Below the pieces are notes generated by a model that was not told where the DNA came from, did no database searches, and saw only the letters and a list, made by a program, of their open reading frames with translations. Positions 1 to 8,826 of a DNA stretch of 64,000 bases are shown here, piece by piece. Source of the DNA: Cellvibrio sp. 79 (GTDB lineage: Bacteria > Pseudomonadota > Gammaproteobacteria > Pseudomonadales > Cellvibrionaceae); the NCBI GenBank assembly GCA_003056245.1, contig MVDH01000001.1:2227757-2291756 (forward strand), given 5' to 3'. The first letter of the stretch is position 1, and each line of letters opens with the position of its first letter. The translations under genes were made by a program, and so were the position numbers.

Positions 1-734
1 CCCGCAAGTTTTACTTTCAATCCTTGCACTGGCATTAAGGTTATTCCCATCGCCTGATAACTTAAATCGTCACGCGCGGAAAAACCAATCAACATAAAGT
101 CAACGCGCCGGGTATGCACCATTTTCATCATGCTTTCCCAATGCACATTATCGTGCAGTTTTATTAAACCCAACTGTTGCAATGCATTCCAATCCGGGCG
201 CCATTGCCTGCTCGATACGGCGGTGAGCTTTTGCACATCATCCAGCGTTTTAGTCGAGTTCAACCTGGGGTTTTGTGGACTCATGTAAATCCCGGTTTCC
301 AGTTCACCATAGCGCAACAGCGGTGATGAGATTTTTAGTTGTCGGTCATCCGCAGAGATATCCTCACGCCAAATGCCATTACTGAATACGGCGGCATGAC
401 CTGAACGCAATCTGAGAACTACGCGATCGTAGCTCACGTCATACCAGGGCTCTATAACAACCGGCCGGGAGTTTCCACCCAAAGCCAGGGCACGTCGCAG
501 CAATAGGTAATCAACGAGATCGCGATAAATTCCTGCGCGTGAAAAATCATTAAAAGTTTCAGGCGCTTCATCCCGGCGCAAGAATGCATTGACATTATCC
601 AGTACCGTTGGGGGAACCAAAATAACAACAGGTGCGGGCTGAGAAGATACGGATGAGGAGGAAGTATCAGCCGCGCTTAGCGGGGCAATCACTAGCACTA
701 ACGCTATTACAATAAAATATTGAATGGTTTTCAT
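1..734 (-). CDS. Periplasmic solute-binding-like protein (3' end off the window)
   Basis: An open frame begins at an ATG at 734 and runs leftward out of the window, so only about 244 N-terminal residues are visible. It opens with a signal peptide (MKTIQYFIVIALVLVIAPLSA) followed by a short serine run. The rest reads like a type-2 periplasmic binding fold: a segment near residues 200-230 about a mutant-like 'RRVDFMLIGFSARDDL' stretch resembles the part of SBP_bac_3-type proteins where one lobe returns to the other. No binding residues could be assigned and no transporter gene is next to it. It could instead be a diverged sensor-type binding protein. The exported nature is clear; the family is a tentative call. 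Confidence 0.6.
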   Translation of the reverse strand, partial: MKTIQYFIVIALVLVIAPLSAADTSSSSVSSQPAPVVILVPPTVLDNVNAFLRRDEAPETFNDFSRAGIYRDLVDYLLLRRALALGGNSRPVVIEPWYDVSYDRVVLRLRSGHAAVFSNGIWREDISADDRQLKISSPLLRYGELETGIYMSPQNPRLNSTKTLDDVQKLTAVSSRQWRPDWNALQQLGLIKLHDNVHWESMMKMVHTRRVDFMLIGFSARDDLSYQAMGITLMPVQGLKVKLA

Positions 735-842
735 TGCAATAACGCTCAGTGCAGCGGCAGTAATTGGAAATCAGAAAACAATAGAGATGCGAATCTGATA
801 AGTGTAAAAGGCGCAATCAAAGTAAAGTAGGAAAAACGTTGT

Positions 843-1316
843 TTAGCCAATCGAAATATCAGGTAAAGCTCCAATCGTTAGATGCTGTTTTTGCGCTGGC
901 GCAATAACTTCAGCCACCCCTTTGGCAATTAATTTCCCATCCTGATTATGCGCTTCGCATTCCAGCGTGACCAATTTAATCTTTTCTTTAATTTCACTGA
1001 CAGTGAGCGTAACTGTCACGGTATCACCTGGTTTCACCGGATATTTGAAATTGAGGCTTTGGCTGCGATAAACCGAACCGGGCCCGGGTAATCTCATTGC
1101 AATAGCAGCGGAAACCAGCGCGCCAGTCCACATACCATGGCCAATCGGTTCACCGAATGGTGTTGTTGCCGCGTAATCTTTGTCTAAATGTACCGGATTT
1201 ACATCGCCTGAACAGGCAGCGAACAAAATCACGTCCGCTTGCGTCAGGGTTTTACTGAAAGTTGCCGATTGACCGACGCTGATTTCATTAATGGGATAAT
1301 TTTCAAGCACGCTCAT
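843..1316 (-). CDS. MaoC-like hydratase (R-specific enoyl-CoA hydratase type)
   Basis: A 157-residue protein of the single hot-dog MaoC family, which hydrates enoyl-CoA to (R)-3-hydroxyacyl-CoA. The hydratase-2 signature is visible near residues 33-60: an Asp and His in 'SGDVNPVHLDKDYA' followed by 'FGEPIGHGMWTGAL'. The length is usual for the PhaJ-like subgroup. A longer reading from a TTG at 1328 is possible, but the ATG at 1316 is preferred because GGAACC lies at Shine-Dalgarno distance before it. It stands alone, with the chitinase terminator just upstream. A role in beta-oxidation or in supplying polyhydroxyalkanoate precursors is a family-level inference; no pha genes are in the window. 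Confidence 0.85.
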   Translation of the reverse strand: MSVLENYPINEISVGQSATFSKTLTQADVILFAACSGDVNPVHLDKDYAATTPFGEPIGHGMWTGALVSAAIAMRLPGPGSVYRSQSLNFKYPVKPGDTVTVTLTVSEIKEKIKLVTLECEAHNQDGKLIAKGVAEVIAPAQKQHLTIGALPDISIG

Positions 1317-1372
1317 ACAAGGTTCCAATGATCCTGAAAAAAGAACGCGCAGTTTAATCTATTGCAGGAGCT

Positions 1373-1407
1373 AAAAAAAATCCGGCAATCATGGATTGCC
1401 GGATTTT
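1373..1407 (-). terminator. Rho-independent terminator of the chitinase gene
   Basis: A perfect stem, AATCCGGCAATC pairing with GATTGCCGGATT around a three-base loop (1391-1393), is followed on the minus strand by a run of eight T (A run 1373-1380 on the plus strand). It sits 22 bases past the chitinase stop. Confidence 0.9.
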
Positions 1408-1428
1408 ATCTAACGTTATAAACCAGTC

Positions 1429-3264
1429 TTAACGCATTGAATTGCCGATTACACGAATCAATTCACCATCAGCAGTGTCGCCACTTAACTCCCAGAAGAA
1501 AGTACCGGCCAAACCTTGTTGATGAACATAATCCATTTTTCCTACGAGGGTTTGCGGGGTATCGAAGCTCCACCAATTATTACCACAGAAGGAGTAAGCA
1601 GTGCCACCCACGGTACCCGTTGCAGGGCATTTGGATTTCAACACTTTGTAATCATCAATGCCCGCTTCATAAGTGCCAGCTGCTGCACCGGTAGCAGAAC
1701 CACCAGGTGCTGCTTGTGTTACGCCAGTCCAACCACGGCCGTAGAAACCAACACCCAACAAAATTTTGTTCGCTGGAATACCTTTAGATTTCAACAGCTG
1801 AATTGCATTGTCAGAGTTGTAACCGGCAATTGGAATTCCCGCGTAATCGTAAAGTGCTGAATGTGGAGCGGTTGGGCCAGTTTTGTCCCAGGCACCGAAG
1901 AAGTCGTAGGTCATTGGCATATAGAAGTCGAGGTATTGCGCTGCACCCGCGTAATCAGCCGCATTAATTTTTGCAGTACCGGCACCAATTGCAGAGGTAA
2001 TTAATGCGCTGCTGCCGAAGCGTGCACGTAATGCTTGCATCATATTTTTATAACCGGAGAAGCCGCTGGTGGTATCGCATTTCAAACCACATTCGTTGGG
2101 ATATTCCCAATCGATATCAATACCGTCAAACACATCGGCCCAACGTGCATCTTCAACTAACGCATGGCAAGACTCTGCAAATGCCACTGGATTTTGTGCA
2201 GCTTGTGGGAAACCATCCGACCAGGTCCAGCCACCGAATGACCAAATCACTTTCAAATTCGGATTCAGTTTTTTCAGTTTGCGCAATTGGTTGAAGTTAC
2301 CGCGCAGTGGTTGGTCCCATGCATCCGCAACGCCATCCACACTGCCAGCGGCGTCATAGGCTTTGTCATAAGCGGCGTAGGCATCACCGATAGTACATTT
2401 ACCGTTTTGCACATTACCGAATGAATAAAGGATGTGAGTTAATTGTGCCGCAGAACCACTGGTCGCAATATTTTTCACGTGATAGTTACGGCCATAAATG
2501 CCCCACTCGGCAAAATAACCCACTACTTTTTTGCCACCAACAGTAGCAACTGAACTTGAACTGCTGGATACAATCGCGCTGGATTTTGAACTGGCTGCAG
2601 AACTGATTACCGAGCTGCTGGCTACCGAGCTACTAGCTACCGAACTACTGGCCACACTGCTAACAGAAGTTGCCACTGAACTGGCTACAGAACTTTTTGA
2701 TGAGCTGCTTGAACTAACAGCAATTGAACTGGCAACAGAAGATGCTGATGAAACTACACCGCAATTACCTTTGTTTGCCCATACATCGTAAGCACCGGAA
2801 TTATTGAGCGGGTCTTGCCCTTGGGTCCACCATTTCGCCTGATACAGCGCACCGCTGCGACTAACTTGCAGATTACCTGAATAAGCCGCTGCGGCATTCC
2901 ACTCAGCAACACCATTACAACCTGCCGTTGATGTTACAACAGTGCTGCTTGCGACTGAGCTTTTTACTGAGCTTGCTACCGATGTCACACTGGAAGCAGC
3001 GGATGAAGTTGTGGTACCTGAACATGCACCCAAGCTGGACCATGCATTGCTCCACGCCCAACCCGCTCCCGGCTCATAGGGCCCACCGACCGTACACCAA
3101 CCACCGACGGTACAGGAATACGCATTGCCACCTTTTTGTACAATTGCACCGTTAGCATAAGTACCTTGTTGATAATTGGGCACGCCACTGCAATTGTACG
3201 CTTGCGCTTCGGCAGTCATTAAACCTGCTGCCGACAACAACATAATTAACTTAAGCGATTTCAT
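1429..3264 (-). CDS. Secreted GH18 chitinase with two chitin-binding modules
   Basis: A 611-residue exported chitinase. In order: signal peptide (about 1-22, ending AEAQA); a small Cys/Trp-rich module at about 24-81 with 'GGWCTVGGPYEPGAGWAW', resembling CBM73; a Ser-rich linker; a second module at about 115-168 with 'LYQAKWWTQGQDP', typical of CBM5; a long poly-Ser linker (about 169-244); and a GH18 barrel (about 245-611). The catalytic DxxDxDxE signature is present as DGIDIDWE, with Glu near 387 as proton donor. Start chosen at the ATG at 3264 (GAGGAAAAACC before it, and the signal peptide follows directly) rather than an upstream in-frame codon at 3342. It resembles Cellvibrio japonicus Chi18-type enzymes in architecture. 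It acts outside the cell on chitin. Confidence 0.95.
   Translation of the reverse strand: MKSLKLIMLLSAAGLMTAEAQAYNCSGVPNYQQGTYANGAIVQKGGNAYSCTVGGWCTVGGPYEPGAGWAWSNAWSSLGACSGTTTSSAASSVTSVASSVKSSVASSTVVTSTAGCNGVAEWNAAAAYSGNLQVSRSGALYQAKWWTQGQDPLNNSGAYDVWANKGNCGVVSSASSVASSIAVSSSSSSKSSVASSVATSVSSVASSSVASSSVASSSVISSAASSKSSAIVSSSSSSVATVGGKKVVGYFAEWGIYGRNYHVKNIATSGSAAQLTHILYSFGNVQNGKCTIGDAYAAYDKAYDAAGSVDGVADAWDQPLRGNFNQLRKLKKLNPNLKVIWSFGGWTWSDGFPQAAQNPVAFAESCHALVEDARWADVFDGIDIDWEYPNECGLKCDTTSGFSGYKNMMQALRARFGSSALITSAIGAGTAKINAADYAGAAQYLDFYMPMTYDFFGAWDKTGPTAPHSALYDYAGIPIAGYNSDNAIQLLKSKGIPANKILLGVGFYGRGWTGVTQAAPGGSATGAAAGTYEAGIDDYKVLKSKCPATGTVGGTAYSFCGNNWWSFDTPQTLVGKMDYVHQQGLAGTFFWELSGDTADGELIRVIGNSMR
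2609..2653 (-). repeat. 15-bp codon repeat in the poly-Ser linker
   Basis: Three in-phase 15-base units (2609-2623, 2624-2638, 2639-2653; for example ACCGAGCTACTAGCT on the plus strand) encode successive Ala/Ser-Ser-Ser-Val steps of the chitinase linker. They differ at only a few bases, indicating recent slippage growth of the linker. Confidence 0.75.
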
Positions 3265-3315
3265 TGGTTTTTCCTCGGAATCATTTTTGTTTTTTATTGC
3301 ATCGCCTGTTGCATG

Positions 3316-3349
3316 AAATTTATTGCGAAAAGTCTGTTGCAATAAATTT
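3316..3349 (-). promoter_or_regulatory. Inverted repeat upstream of the chitinase
   Basis: A perfect 11-bp inverted repeat, AAATTTATTGC (3316-3326) and GCAATAAATTT (3339-3349), is separated by 12 bases and lies 52-85 bases upstream of the chitinase ATG. The spacing puts it where an operator or a leader hairpin would lie. No regulator is identified. Confidence 0.5.
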
Positions 3350-3998
3350 ATGCGGCAGCATGCAATCTCCCAGTCTCACAAACGATGCTCGCTTGCAAAT
3401 AACATCTGGCATATCTCCAGCTCTATTTGTCGATAGCATTCGGCAAGCCCGTTTCTCACCTTTTTTCCATTTGTTATTTTTTGTCCGCGAGGACATGGTT
3501 TCCGTTTTTTTACCATCAAGAAAATCATGGCAATCAGATTTTTAAGCAGCTATTTTCAAAATTGTTTTTCACCTTTGGATTCACTATCACAAATTTCAGG
3601 CAAAGCGAGGCCCTGAGCAGTTACCCAATTGTTGAAAAATAAATCTGGAATAAAACGTACCGCTAACCCTGCGCAAGCAGAGTCAAACTACGTCCTGGAA
3701 GAAGTGCAATGAAAGAACAAAGGCCACAGGGAAATTTGTTTTTCACCGTCGGTCCTTGGTTGAACGGATTTGTTGTTATTGTTAAATAGTGTAAAACCAG
3801 AAAACGATCCAAACATACACCTGCATCGACAACGTTGTCAACGATTTATCGGAAGAATGTTTTTGACGTCAAAAATTGGTTAGCAGAAGGGTTTATTGGC
3901 GATGGGAAATGAGCCGATGCTTATAAACGTAAACAATAAAATCCGGGAAAACAACACAGAATTTTTTACTGAAATTTATAAGCAGCCAGCAAATACGA
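3350..3998. other. Long non-coding stretch between djlA and the chitinase
   Basis: About 650 bases with no credible gene on either strand: the short open frames here lack ribosome sites and have low-complexity translations. It holds two palindromes, GACAACGTTGTC at 3828-3839 and TTTTTGACGTCAAAAA at 3860-3875, and presumably the chitinase promoter. Confidence 0.6.
3828..3875. promoter_or_regulatory. Two adjacent palindromes, candidate operators
   Basis: GACAACGTTGTC (3828-3839) is a perfect 12-bp palindrome with a central CG, as in operators of LacI-family regulators, including NagR-type GlcNAc repressors as remembered. Twenty bases further on, TTTTTGACGTCAAAAA (3860-3875) is a perfect 16-bp palindrome. 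With no loop they make poor terminators and look more like protein-binding sites. They are over 560 bases from the chitinase ATG, so the target is uncertain. Confidence 0.4.
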
Positions 3999-4802
3999 TT
4001 AACTGCGGGACTTTTTAATCAAGTCATACGCCGCCTGGATTTCTTGCGAACGTTCGGTGGCGGCTTTGATCATATCTTCCGGCATGCCCTGTCCGATAAG
4101 TTTATCGGGATGGTATTCACTCATTAACTTGCGATAAGCTTTTTTCAAATCGGCATCGGAGATATCTTTTTCTACCCCAAGGGCTTCGTAGGCAAGACCA
4201 AGCTCATCAGCGCGTGGCTGTTGATAACCACCCTGTTGATATCCACCGTGTTGCCCACGATAAAACGCGTTTTGCGCGGTCAACATTCGTAATAGTTGAT
4301 CGAACGCAAAACGGGAAAAACCGAGATAATCTGCAACCTGGCGTAATACCTGCGCTTCCTGTTCATCCAAAACACCATCAGCCATGGACAGGTTTACCAG
4401 ATTAACCAAAAGCATGTTATTCAAATTACCACTGGCGCCACAAATACGCTTGTATTCTGCAAGCGCCGAATCCAGATTGAAGTCGGCAGTTGCGCCAACC
4501 TTGAACAACCGGATGGCTTCGCGACGATGGTCTGCGCTCAAGCCCATTTTGTTCATCAGTGATTCGGTTAGCTGGATTTCCGTTTCACTAACGCGGCCAT
4601 CGGCTTTGGCCAAATAACCCGATACGATAAACACCGTAGTAAAAAAGTTTTCCTGAATTGCGTGCAATTGCTCAGGAGGAATCTTCAACCTGTTACGGCG
4701 TGGTTTATCAATAAAATAGTGTCCTAATATCGCGCCAATAATTGCTGTAAAAGGGTTCAGCAGTGCCAGGCCAATAAAAAAACCAATAATTTTTCCAATC
4801 AT
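3999..4802 (-). CDS. djlA: DjlA-like membrane-anchored J-domain co-chaperone
   Basis: A 267-residue protein with the DjlA layout: an N-terminal membrane segment (about 3-27, Gly and Ile rich), a TerB-like helical domain (about 50-170), a Gln/Gly-rich spacer (about 185-197, GGYQQGGYQQ) and a C-terminal J domain (about 203-265). The J domain keeps the HPD motif ('SEYHPDKL') required to stimulate the ATPase of DnaK. E. coli DjlA is about 271 residues, so length agrees. It acts at the inner membrane facing the cytoplasm. It appears monocistronic, 24 bases past selO. Only the general co-chaperone role is supported; the client is unknown. Confidence 0.93.
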   Translation of the reverse strand: MIGKIIGFFIGLALLNPFTAIIGAILGHYFIDKPRRNRLKIPPEQLHAIQENFFTTVFIVSGYLAKADGRVSETEIQLTESLMNKMGLSADHRREAIRLFKVGATADFNLDSALAEYKRICGASGNLNNMLLVNLVNLSMADGVLDEQEAQVLRQVADYLGFSRFAFDQLLRMLTAQNAFYRGQHGGYQQGGYQQPRADELGLAYEALGVEKDISDADLKKAYRKLMSEYHPDKLIGQGMPEDMIKAATERSQEIQAAYDLIKKSRS

Positions 4803-4826
4803 AATGCTCTACTGCAAAAGAAATAA

Positions 4827-6446
4827 TCAGGAACTACAGGATAACATGGAGCAACCCGCTTTATGCCGCGCCCATTCAGGACGTTTGGCAAAATAATCCT
4901 GATATTCAGGTTGTTCATCATAAGGGTTGCGCAAAATATTCAGGAGTTTTTCTACCTCGGAATAATCACCCGCAGTGGCTTTATCGATAGCCTGCTGCGC
5001 CAGATAATTGCGTAATACATATTTTGGATTGGCTGAATTCATGCGCGCTATTTTTTGCTCATGGGTATTTCCGGTCAACACATAATCCTGTTGCAAACGC
5101 TGCGCATAACGGCGTATCCAGCCAGCGAATTGTGTTTCAACATTTTCGTCCGCAGCAGAATAAAAACTCTCACGCACGATATCAACACATTGGGTATCTG
5201 CATAATGAGAAATGTCATCAGCATTGAGTTGCGCGAGGCTGCGATAAAAAATGGTCATATCGGTTTCAATTAACTGGAAACATTCCAGTAATTGTTCATT
5301 CAGGTATTGATCCTGACCCGGATCAAACTGGCTTAATCCCAATTTCGCCGCCGCATCGCGTTGCGCACAACGTTCATATTCCGCGCGATAATTTTCCAGC
5401 GCTGCTTGCAATGGTTCGACTTCATCAATCAATGGATAAATCGCATTAGCCAATTGCGCAAGATTCCATAACGCCACACGCGGCTGGTTACCATAGCGAT
5501 AGCGTCGCCCCTGGGCGTCGGTGGTATTCGGGGTCCAATCCTGATCGTAACCTTCCAGCCAACCATAAGGGCCGTAGTCGATTGTTAAACCCAGTATCGA
5601 CATATTGTCGGTATTCATCACACCGTGTACAAAACCGACACGCATCCAATGCGCCATCAACTGTGCAGTGCGAATACAAATTTCATTAAACCACCGCAAA
5701 TAATCTGCTTTGGTAAACTCGGCAGCTGGGCCAGGAAACATATCCGCAAAATCAGTGCGCAACGTAAAATTGGTAAATTGTTTTAATAACGCAATATCGT
5801 TACGTGCCGAAAAAATTTCGAAATTACCAAAGCGGGTAAAGGTGGGCGCAACACGACAAACAATTGCACCGGGCTCCAATTCCGAATTGCCATCGTAAAA
5901 CATATCGCGTCTTACCAACTCGCCACTACTCACCAAACTTAATGCACGCGTAGTAGGAACACCTAAATGATGCATTGCTTCACTACATAAAAATTCGCGC
6001 ACTGATGAACGCAAAACGGCAAGTCCATCCGCTGTGCGTGAATAAGGCGTTGGACCAGCGCCTTTAAGTTGCAATGTCCAATGTTCGCCGCGCTGGTTTT
6101 TAACTTCACCTAAATTAATTGCGCGACCATCGCCCAACTGCCCTGCCCAATTGCCGAATTGATGGCCACCGTAAACACAGGCGTGCGGCTCCATTCCGGC
6201 GAGCAATTGATTGCCACCAAAAATTTGCGCGAATTGCGGATCGGTAAAAATAGTTGCCCGCAAGCCAAGTAGCGCCGCTACTTCGGGGGCACCGGCAATT
6301 AACTGCGGATTTTTTACTGGTGTAGGTGCTACTCGCGAATAAACTGCGCCAGCCACCTGGCGGCGATAATTATCTATTTCCTGATCAGCCGGTAATTCGC
6401 GTACCAGGCGATTATCAAACACCAGTTCCTGCAACGAAGAAATCAT
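4827..6446 (-). CDS. selO: SelO (YdiU) protein adenylyltransferase
   Basis: A 539-residue member of the SelO/YdiU pseudokinase-fold family, which transfers AMP from ATP to Ser, Thr or Tyr of target proteins. Family motifs are visible: 'GGHQFGNWAGQLGDGRA' near residues 93-109, 'KGAGPTPYSRTADGLAVLRS' near 128-147, 'GVMNTDNMSILG' and 'DYGPYGWLE' in the active-site region. The C-terminus ends CSMLSCSS, the place where some homologues carry selenocysteine; here both are Cys codons. Its ATG shares one base with the gloA stop (TAATG), so the two are probably translationally coupled. AMPylation linked to oxidative stress is known for the family; the pairing with glyoxalase fits stress defence but is inference. 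Confidence 0.95.
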   Translation of the reverse strand: MISSLQELVFDNRLVRELPADQEIDNYRRQVAGAVYSRVAPTPVKNPQLIAGAPEVAALLGLRATIFTDPQFAQIFGGNQLLAGMEPHACVYGGHQFGNWAGQLGDGRAINLGEVKNQRGEHWTLQLKGAGPTPYSRTADGLAVLRSSVREFLCSEAMHHLGVPTTRALSLVSSGELVRRDMFYDGNSELEPGAIVCRVAPTFTRFGNFEIFSARNDIALLKQFTNFTLRTDFADMFPGPAAEFTKADYLRWFNEICIRTAQLMAHWMRVGFVHGVMNTDNMSILGLTIDYGPYGWLEGYDQDWTPNTTDAQGRRYRYGNQPRVALWNLAQLANAIYPLIDEVEPLQAALENYRAEYERCAQRDAAAKLGLSQFDPGQDQYLNEQLLECFQLIETDMTIFYRSLAQLNADDISHYADTQCVDIVRESFYSAADENVETQFAGWIRRYAQRLQQDYVLTGNTHEQKIARMNSANPKYVLRNYLAQQAIDKATAGDYSEVEKLLNILRNPYDEQPEYQDYFAKRPEWARHKAGCSMLSCSS

Positions 6447-6829
6447 TACTTGATACCTAATAATTCAATTTTGTAGCCATCAGGATCTTCTACAAAAGCG
6501 AGGATGGTTGTGCCATGCATCATCGGCCCCGGTTCACGTGTTATTTTTCCGCCAGCAGCGCGAATTTTTTCGCAAGTTGCATAGACATCATCACAACCCA
6601 ATGCGATGTGACCATATCCTTTACCCAAGTCGTAGGACTCCACACCGTAGTTATACGTAAGTTCAATTACAGTGTTGGTTGCTTCATCGCCATAACCAAT
6701 AAAAGCGAGGGTAAACTTTCCTTCCGGATAATCATGTTGGCGCAACAATTTCATCCCCAGTACTTGAGTATAAAAATTGATGGATCTTTGCAGGTTACCC
6801 ACCCGCAACATAGTATGAAGAATACGCAT
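6446..6829 (-). CDS. gloA: Lactoylglutathione lyase (glyoxalase I)
   Basis: A 127-residue glyoxalase I that isomerises the hemithioacetal of methylglyoxal and glutathione to S-lactoylglutathione in the cytosol. The start at 6829 gives [16 protein letters not shown], matching the N-terminus of E. coli GloA, with AGGA before the ATG; a reading from 6901 would add 24 residues without family support. The four metal ligands are present: His5, Glu in 'VIELTYN', His in 'GHIAL' and Glu in 'YKIELL'. The short form is typical of Ni-dependent bacterial enzymes. Its stop overlaps the selO start by one base. Confidence 0.95.
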   Translation of the reverse strand: MRILHTMLRVGNLQRSINFYTQVLGMKLLRQHDYPEGKFTLAFIGYGDEATNTVIELTYNYGVESYDLGKGYGHIALGCDDVYATCEKIRAAGGKITREPGPMMHGTTILAFVEDPDGYKIELLGIK

Positions 6830-6900
6830 GCTTATCCTGTGCTGTAAAAATAAATTAAATAGGAAGTCGGGTGAAAGATTGAATGACAATCGGGTAATCA

Positions 6901-6943
6901 AATAAAACGTGAGCGTCAGCGTATTTTACAATACGCCGACGCT
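6901..6943 (-). terminator. Terminator of the Omp85-like gene
   Basis: Stem 6912-6925 with 6930-6943 (AGCGTC, one mismatch, GCGTATT) around a four-base loop, followed on the minus strand by a short T-rich run (complement of AATAAAACGT). It lies just past the stop at 6951. Confidence 0.75.
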
Positions 6944-6950
6944 GGGGGAA

Positions 6951-8669
6951 TTAGAACTTTTGCTGCGCACCAATAGTCAGCTGATATTTATCAACACTGT
7001 CTTTCGCAGCCAATGGTGTAGCAATATCAACATGCACAACATTACCGATACGTACTTTACTGGAGCTTAAACGCAAACCAAAACCAACGTTACTTAGTGT
7101 TGGGCTGTAACCGTATTGCTCCAGTCCCCAGGCTTTACCCACGTCGAAAAATGCTACTGCGCCCAGACGCAATATATTAAACACATGGATATCGGAGAAA
7201 TAACGACGCTCTATAGTGAATACATAGCTTTTTTCTCCGCGCTGGAAATCCGTTGGGTAGCCACGCAAGCCTGTCATATCACCAACCGTTAATTCTTCAT
7301 ATTGGGCCAAGTCCTGACCCATACTGTAATTAACACCCATGTACCAGCGACGCTTCTCATCATCAAAATAATTGTAAGCAATAGTACCCGTTACCACTGC
7401 ACTATTACTTTCGGCCAGATGATTATGATGGCGGCCATCCAGAGTCACTGAAGTTTCTAAAATATGGCGCGCATCAAAATCGAGGATGTAACTGTATTTA
7501 CCAATGTAGCGATAAATATCATCCGGATTATCAAAACTTTTGCCCGCATAGCCAAAACGGAAAACAAGGTTGTGCCCTAACGCAACGTCTTCAGGGCGCT
7601 GGATTTGATTAATATTCTTAAAAACACCGTAGCGATTTTGCAAATATTGATATTCAACCCAGGGATAAACCAGTTTGCGTGGGCCGGGGATTGGCATCAG
7701 GGTTTCATCAGTGGGATAAAATTTATCTTCTTCGTTAGAAATACCTACCACCCAACGCTGGGTATGCGTTTCTTGCACGTCAGTCGCTACACCAAAAAAA
7801 ATCCGGTTAGACATGCTTTGGTGGCGAAACTCGTTAATTTCTTCATCCATGTGGCGAATAGGTAATTCCTGACTCACATCTTGCGTATAAAAGCCAGCGG
7901 ACCAGGGAGTTTCCAGAGAATAAAATGGATGGGAAATATCAACAATAACGTCGCGACCGTCACTGGTATCGGCAAAATATAATTTGGTCGCAATTTGCGA
8001 ATTAAAAATATGCGGGTTGCTAAACTCGTATGACACCAGATTACGTTGGGTATTTTCTTCGTAGCCAATTGTCAGGTTGGTCCCTGTACCAAATACGTTG
8101 CCATCAGAAATTGCAAAACCGGAATTGGTTCCTTCGGATTCTTTACTCACTGAAAATTGTGGTTCCAGTGCCCAGGAATCCTGCGTAACGACCATTAAAT
8201 CTACCTGATTGTCACACACCGTGACCGGCAGAATATAAGCATTGGTCAAGTAGGGGCGCTTGCGTAGGATACGTTCACTTTCCTGCACTTTCTGGATGTC
8301 GAGTGAATCATTTTCACTGAACAACAATTGCGCTTCTATGGTTCCGGGGCGAGTATTAACGTGCAATTTATTTAAAAATAAATAAAGGGAATTGTTTTCG
8401 TCGGGATCGTCTTTATTGAAAACAGAAATGGTGTTGTATTCGATGTGGCGAATTTTTTTCCCTGCCAGCGAATCAAACACTTTTGAGTCTATGCGAGTGT
8501 TTTTTAGATCGTCGATTTTTTCACGATAACCACCAAACGGTTTACAGCTGGGATCAGTTTCCTGAACCTCTTCCGCTTGTGCGCATAAAGCGAGCATAAA
8601 TACAGTGAGAGCACTGCCAGACAGTGCAAATAATCCTTTTGGTAGCCCGGGATACGGGAGTTTAATCAT
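6951..8669 (-). CDS. Omp85-family outer membrane beta-barrel protein
   Basis: A 572-residue exported protein. It has a signal peptide (about 10-32, ending CAQA), a region with at most one POTRA-like unit (about 75-170), then a C-terminal barrel ending in Phe as usual for BAM substrates. The Omp85 signature is visible at about 472-497: 'GLRGYPTDFQRGEKSY' followed by 'ERRYFS', and 'AFFDVGKAW' near 511-519, close to the conserved loop 6 RGY element. It is much shorter than BamA (five POTRA) and lacks an obvious partner such as TamB or a TpsA exoprotein. It may be a small TamA/Omp85-like transporter or a surface hydrolase-free remnant. Function is unassigned. Confidence 0.8.
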   Translation of the reverse strand: MIKLPYPGLPKGLFALSGSALTVFMLALCAQAEEVQETDPSCKPFGGYREKIDDLKNTRIDSKVFDSLAGKKIRHIEYNTISVFNKDDPDENNSLYLFLNKLHVNTRPGTIEAQLLFSENDSLDIQKVQESERILRKRPYLTNAYILPVTVCDNQVDLMVVTQDSWALEPQFSVSKESEGTNSGFAISDGNVFGTGTNLTIGYEENTQRNLVSYEFSNPHIFNSQIATKLYFADTSDGRDVIVDISHPFYSLETPWSAGFYTQDVSQELPIRHMDEEINEFRHQSMSNRIFFGVATDVQETHTQRWVVGISNEEDKFYPTDETLMPIPGPRKLVYPWVEYQYLQNRYGVFKNINQIQRPEDVALGHNLVFRFGYAGKSFDNPDDIYRYIGKYSYILDFDARHILETSVTLDGRHHNHLAESNSAVVTGTIAYNYFDDEKRRWYMGVNYSMGQDLAQYEELTVGDMTGLRGYPTDFQRGEKSYVFTIERRYFSDIHVFNILRLGAVAFFDVGKAWGLEQYGYSPTLSNVGFGLRLSSSKVRIGNVVHVDIATPLAAKDSVDKYQLTIGAQQKF

Positions 8670-8826
8670 AAAACGTATCTCAAATATTTACTCGGAAATT
8701 GCCGGCCAATTTAATCACACGACGTTGGACATAATAAATTCTGTGGAGTTTCAAGTTTAACAGGCGCGCAACTTACCACGCACGTGTAAATTCGCATAGC
8801 AACCAGTTGTTAAGAGTTTTTTGTAC

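Noticed and set aside
2531-2791. Acidic frame on the plus strand within the chitinase
   Set aside because: Antisense of the chitinase poly-Ser linker.
3427-3642. Plus-strand frame of 71 codons upstream of the chitinase
   Set aside because: Low-complexity aromatic sequence with no ribosome site.
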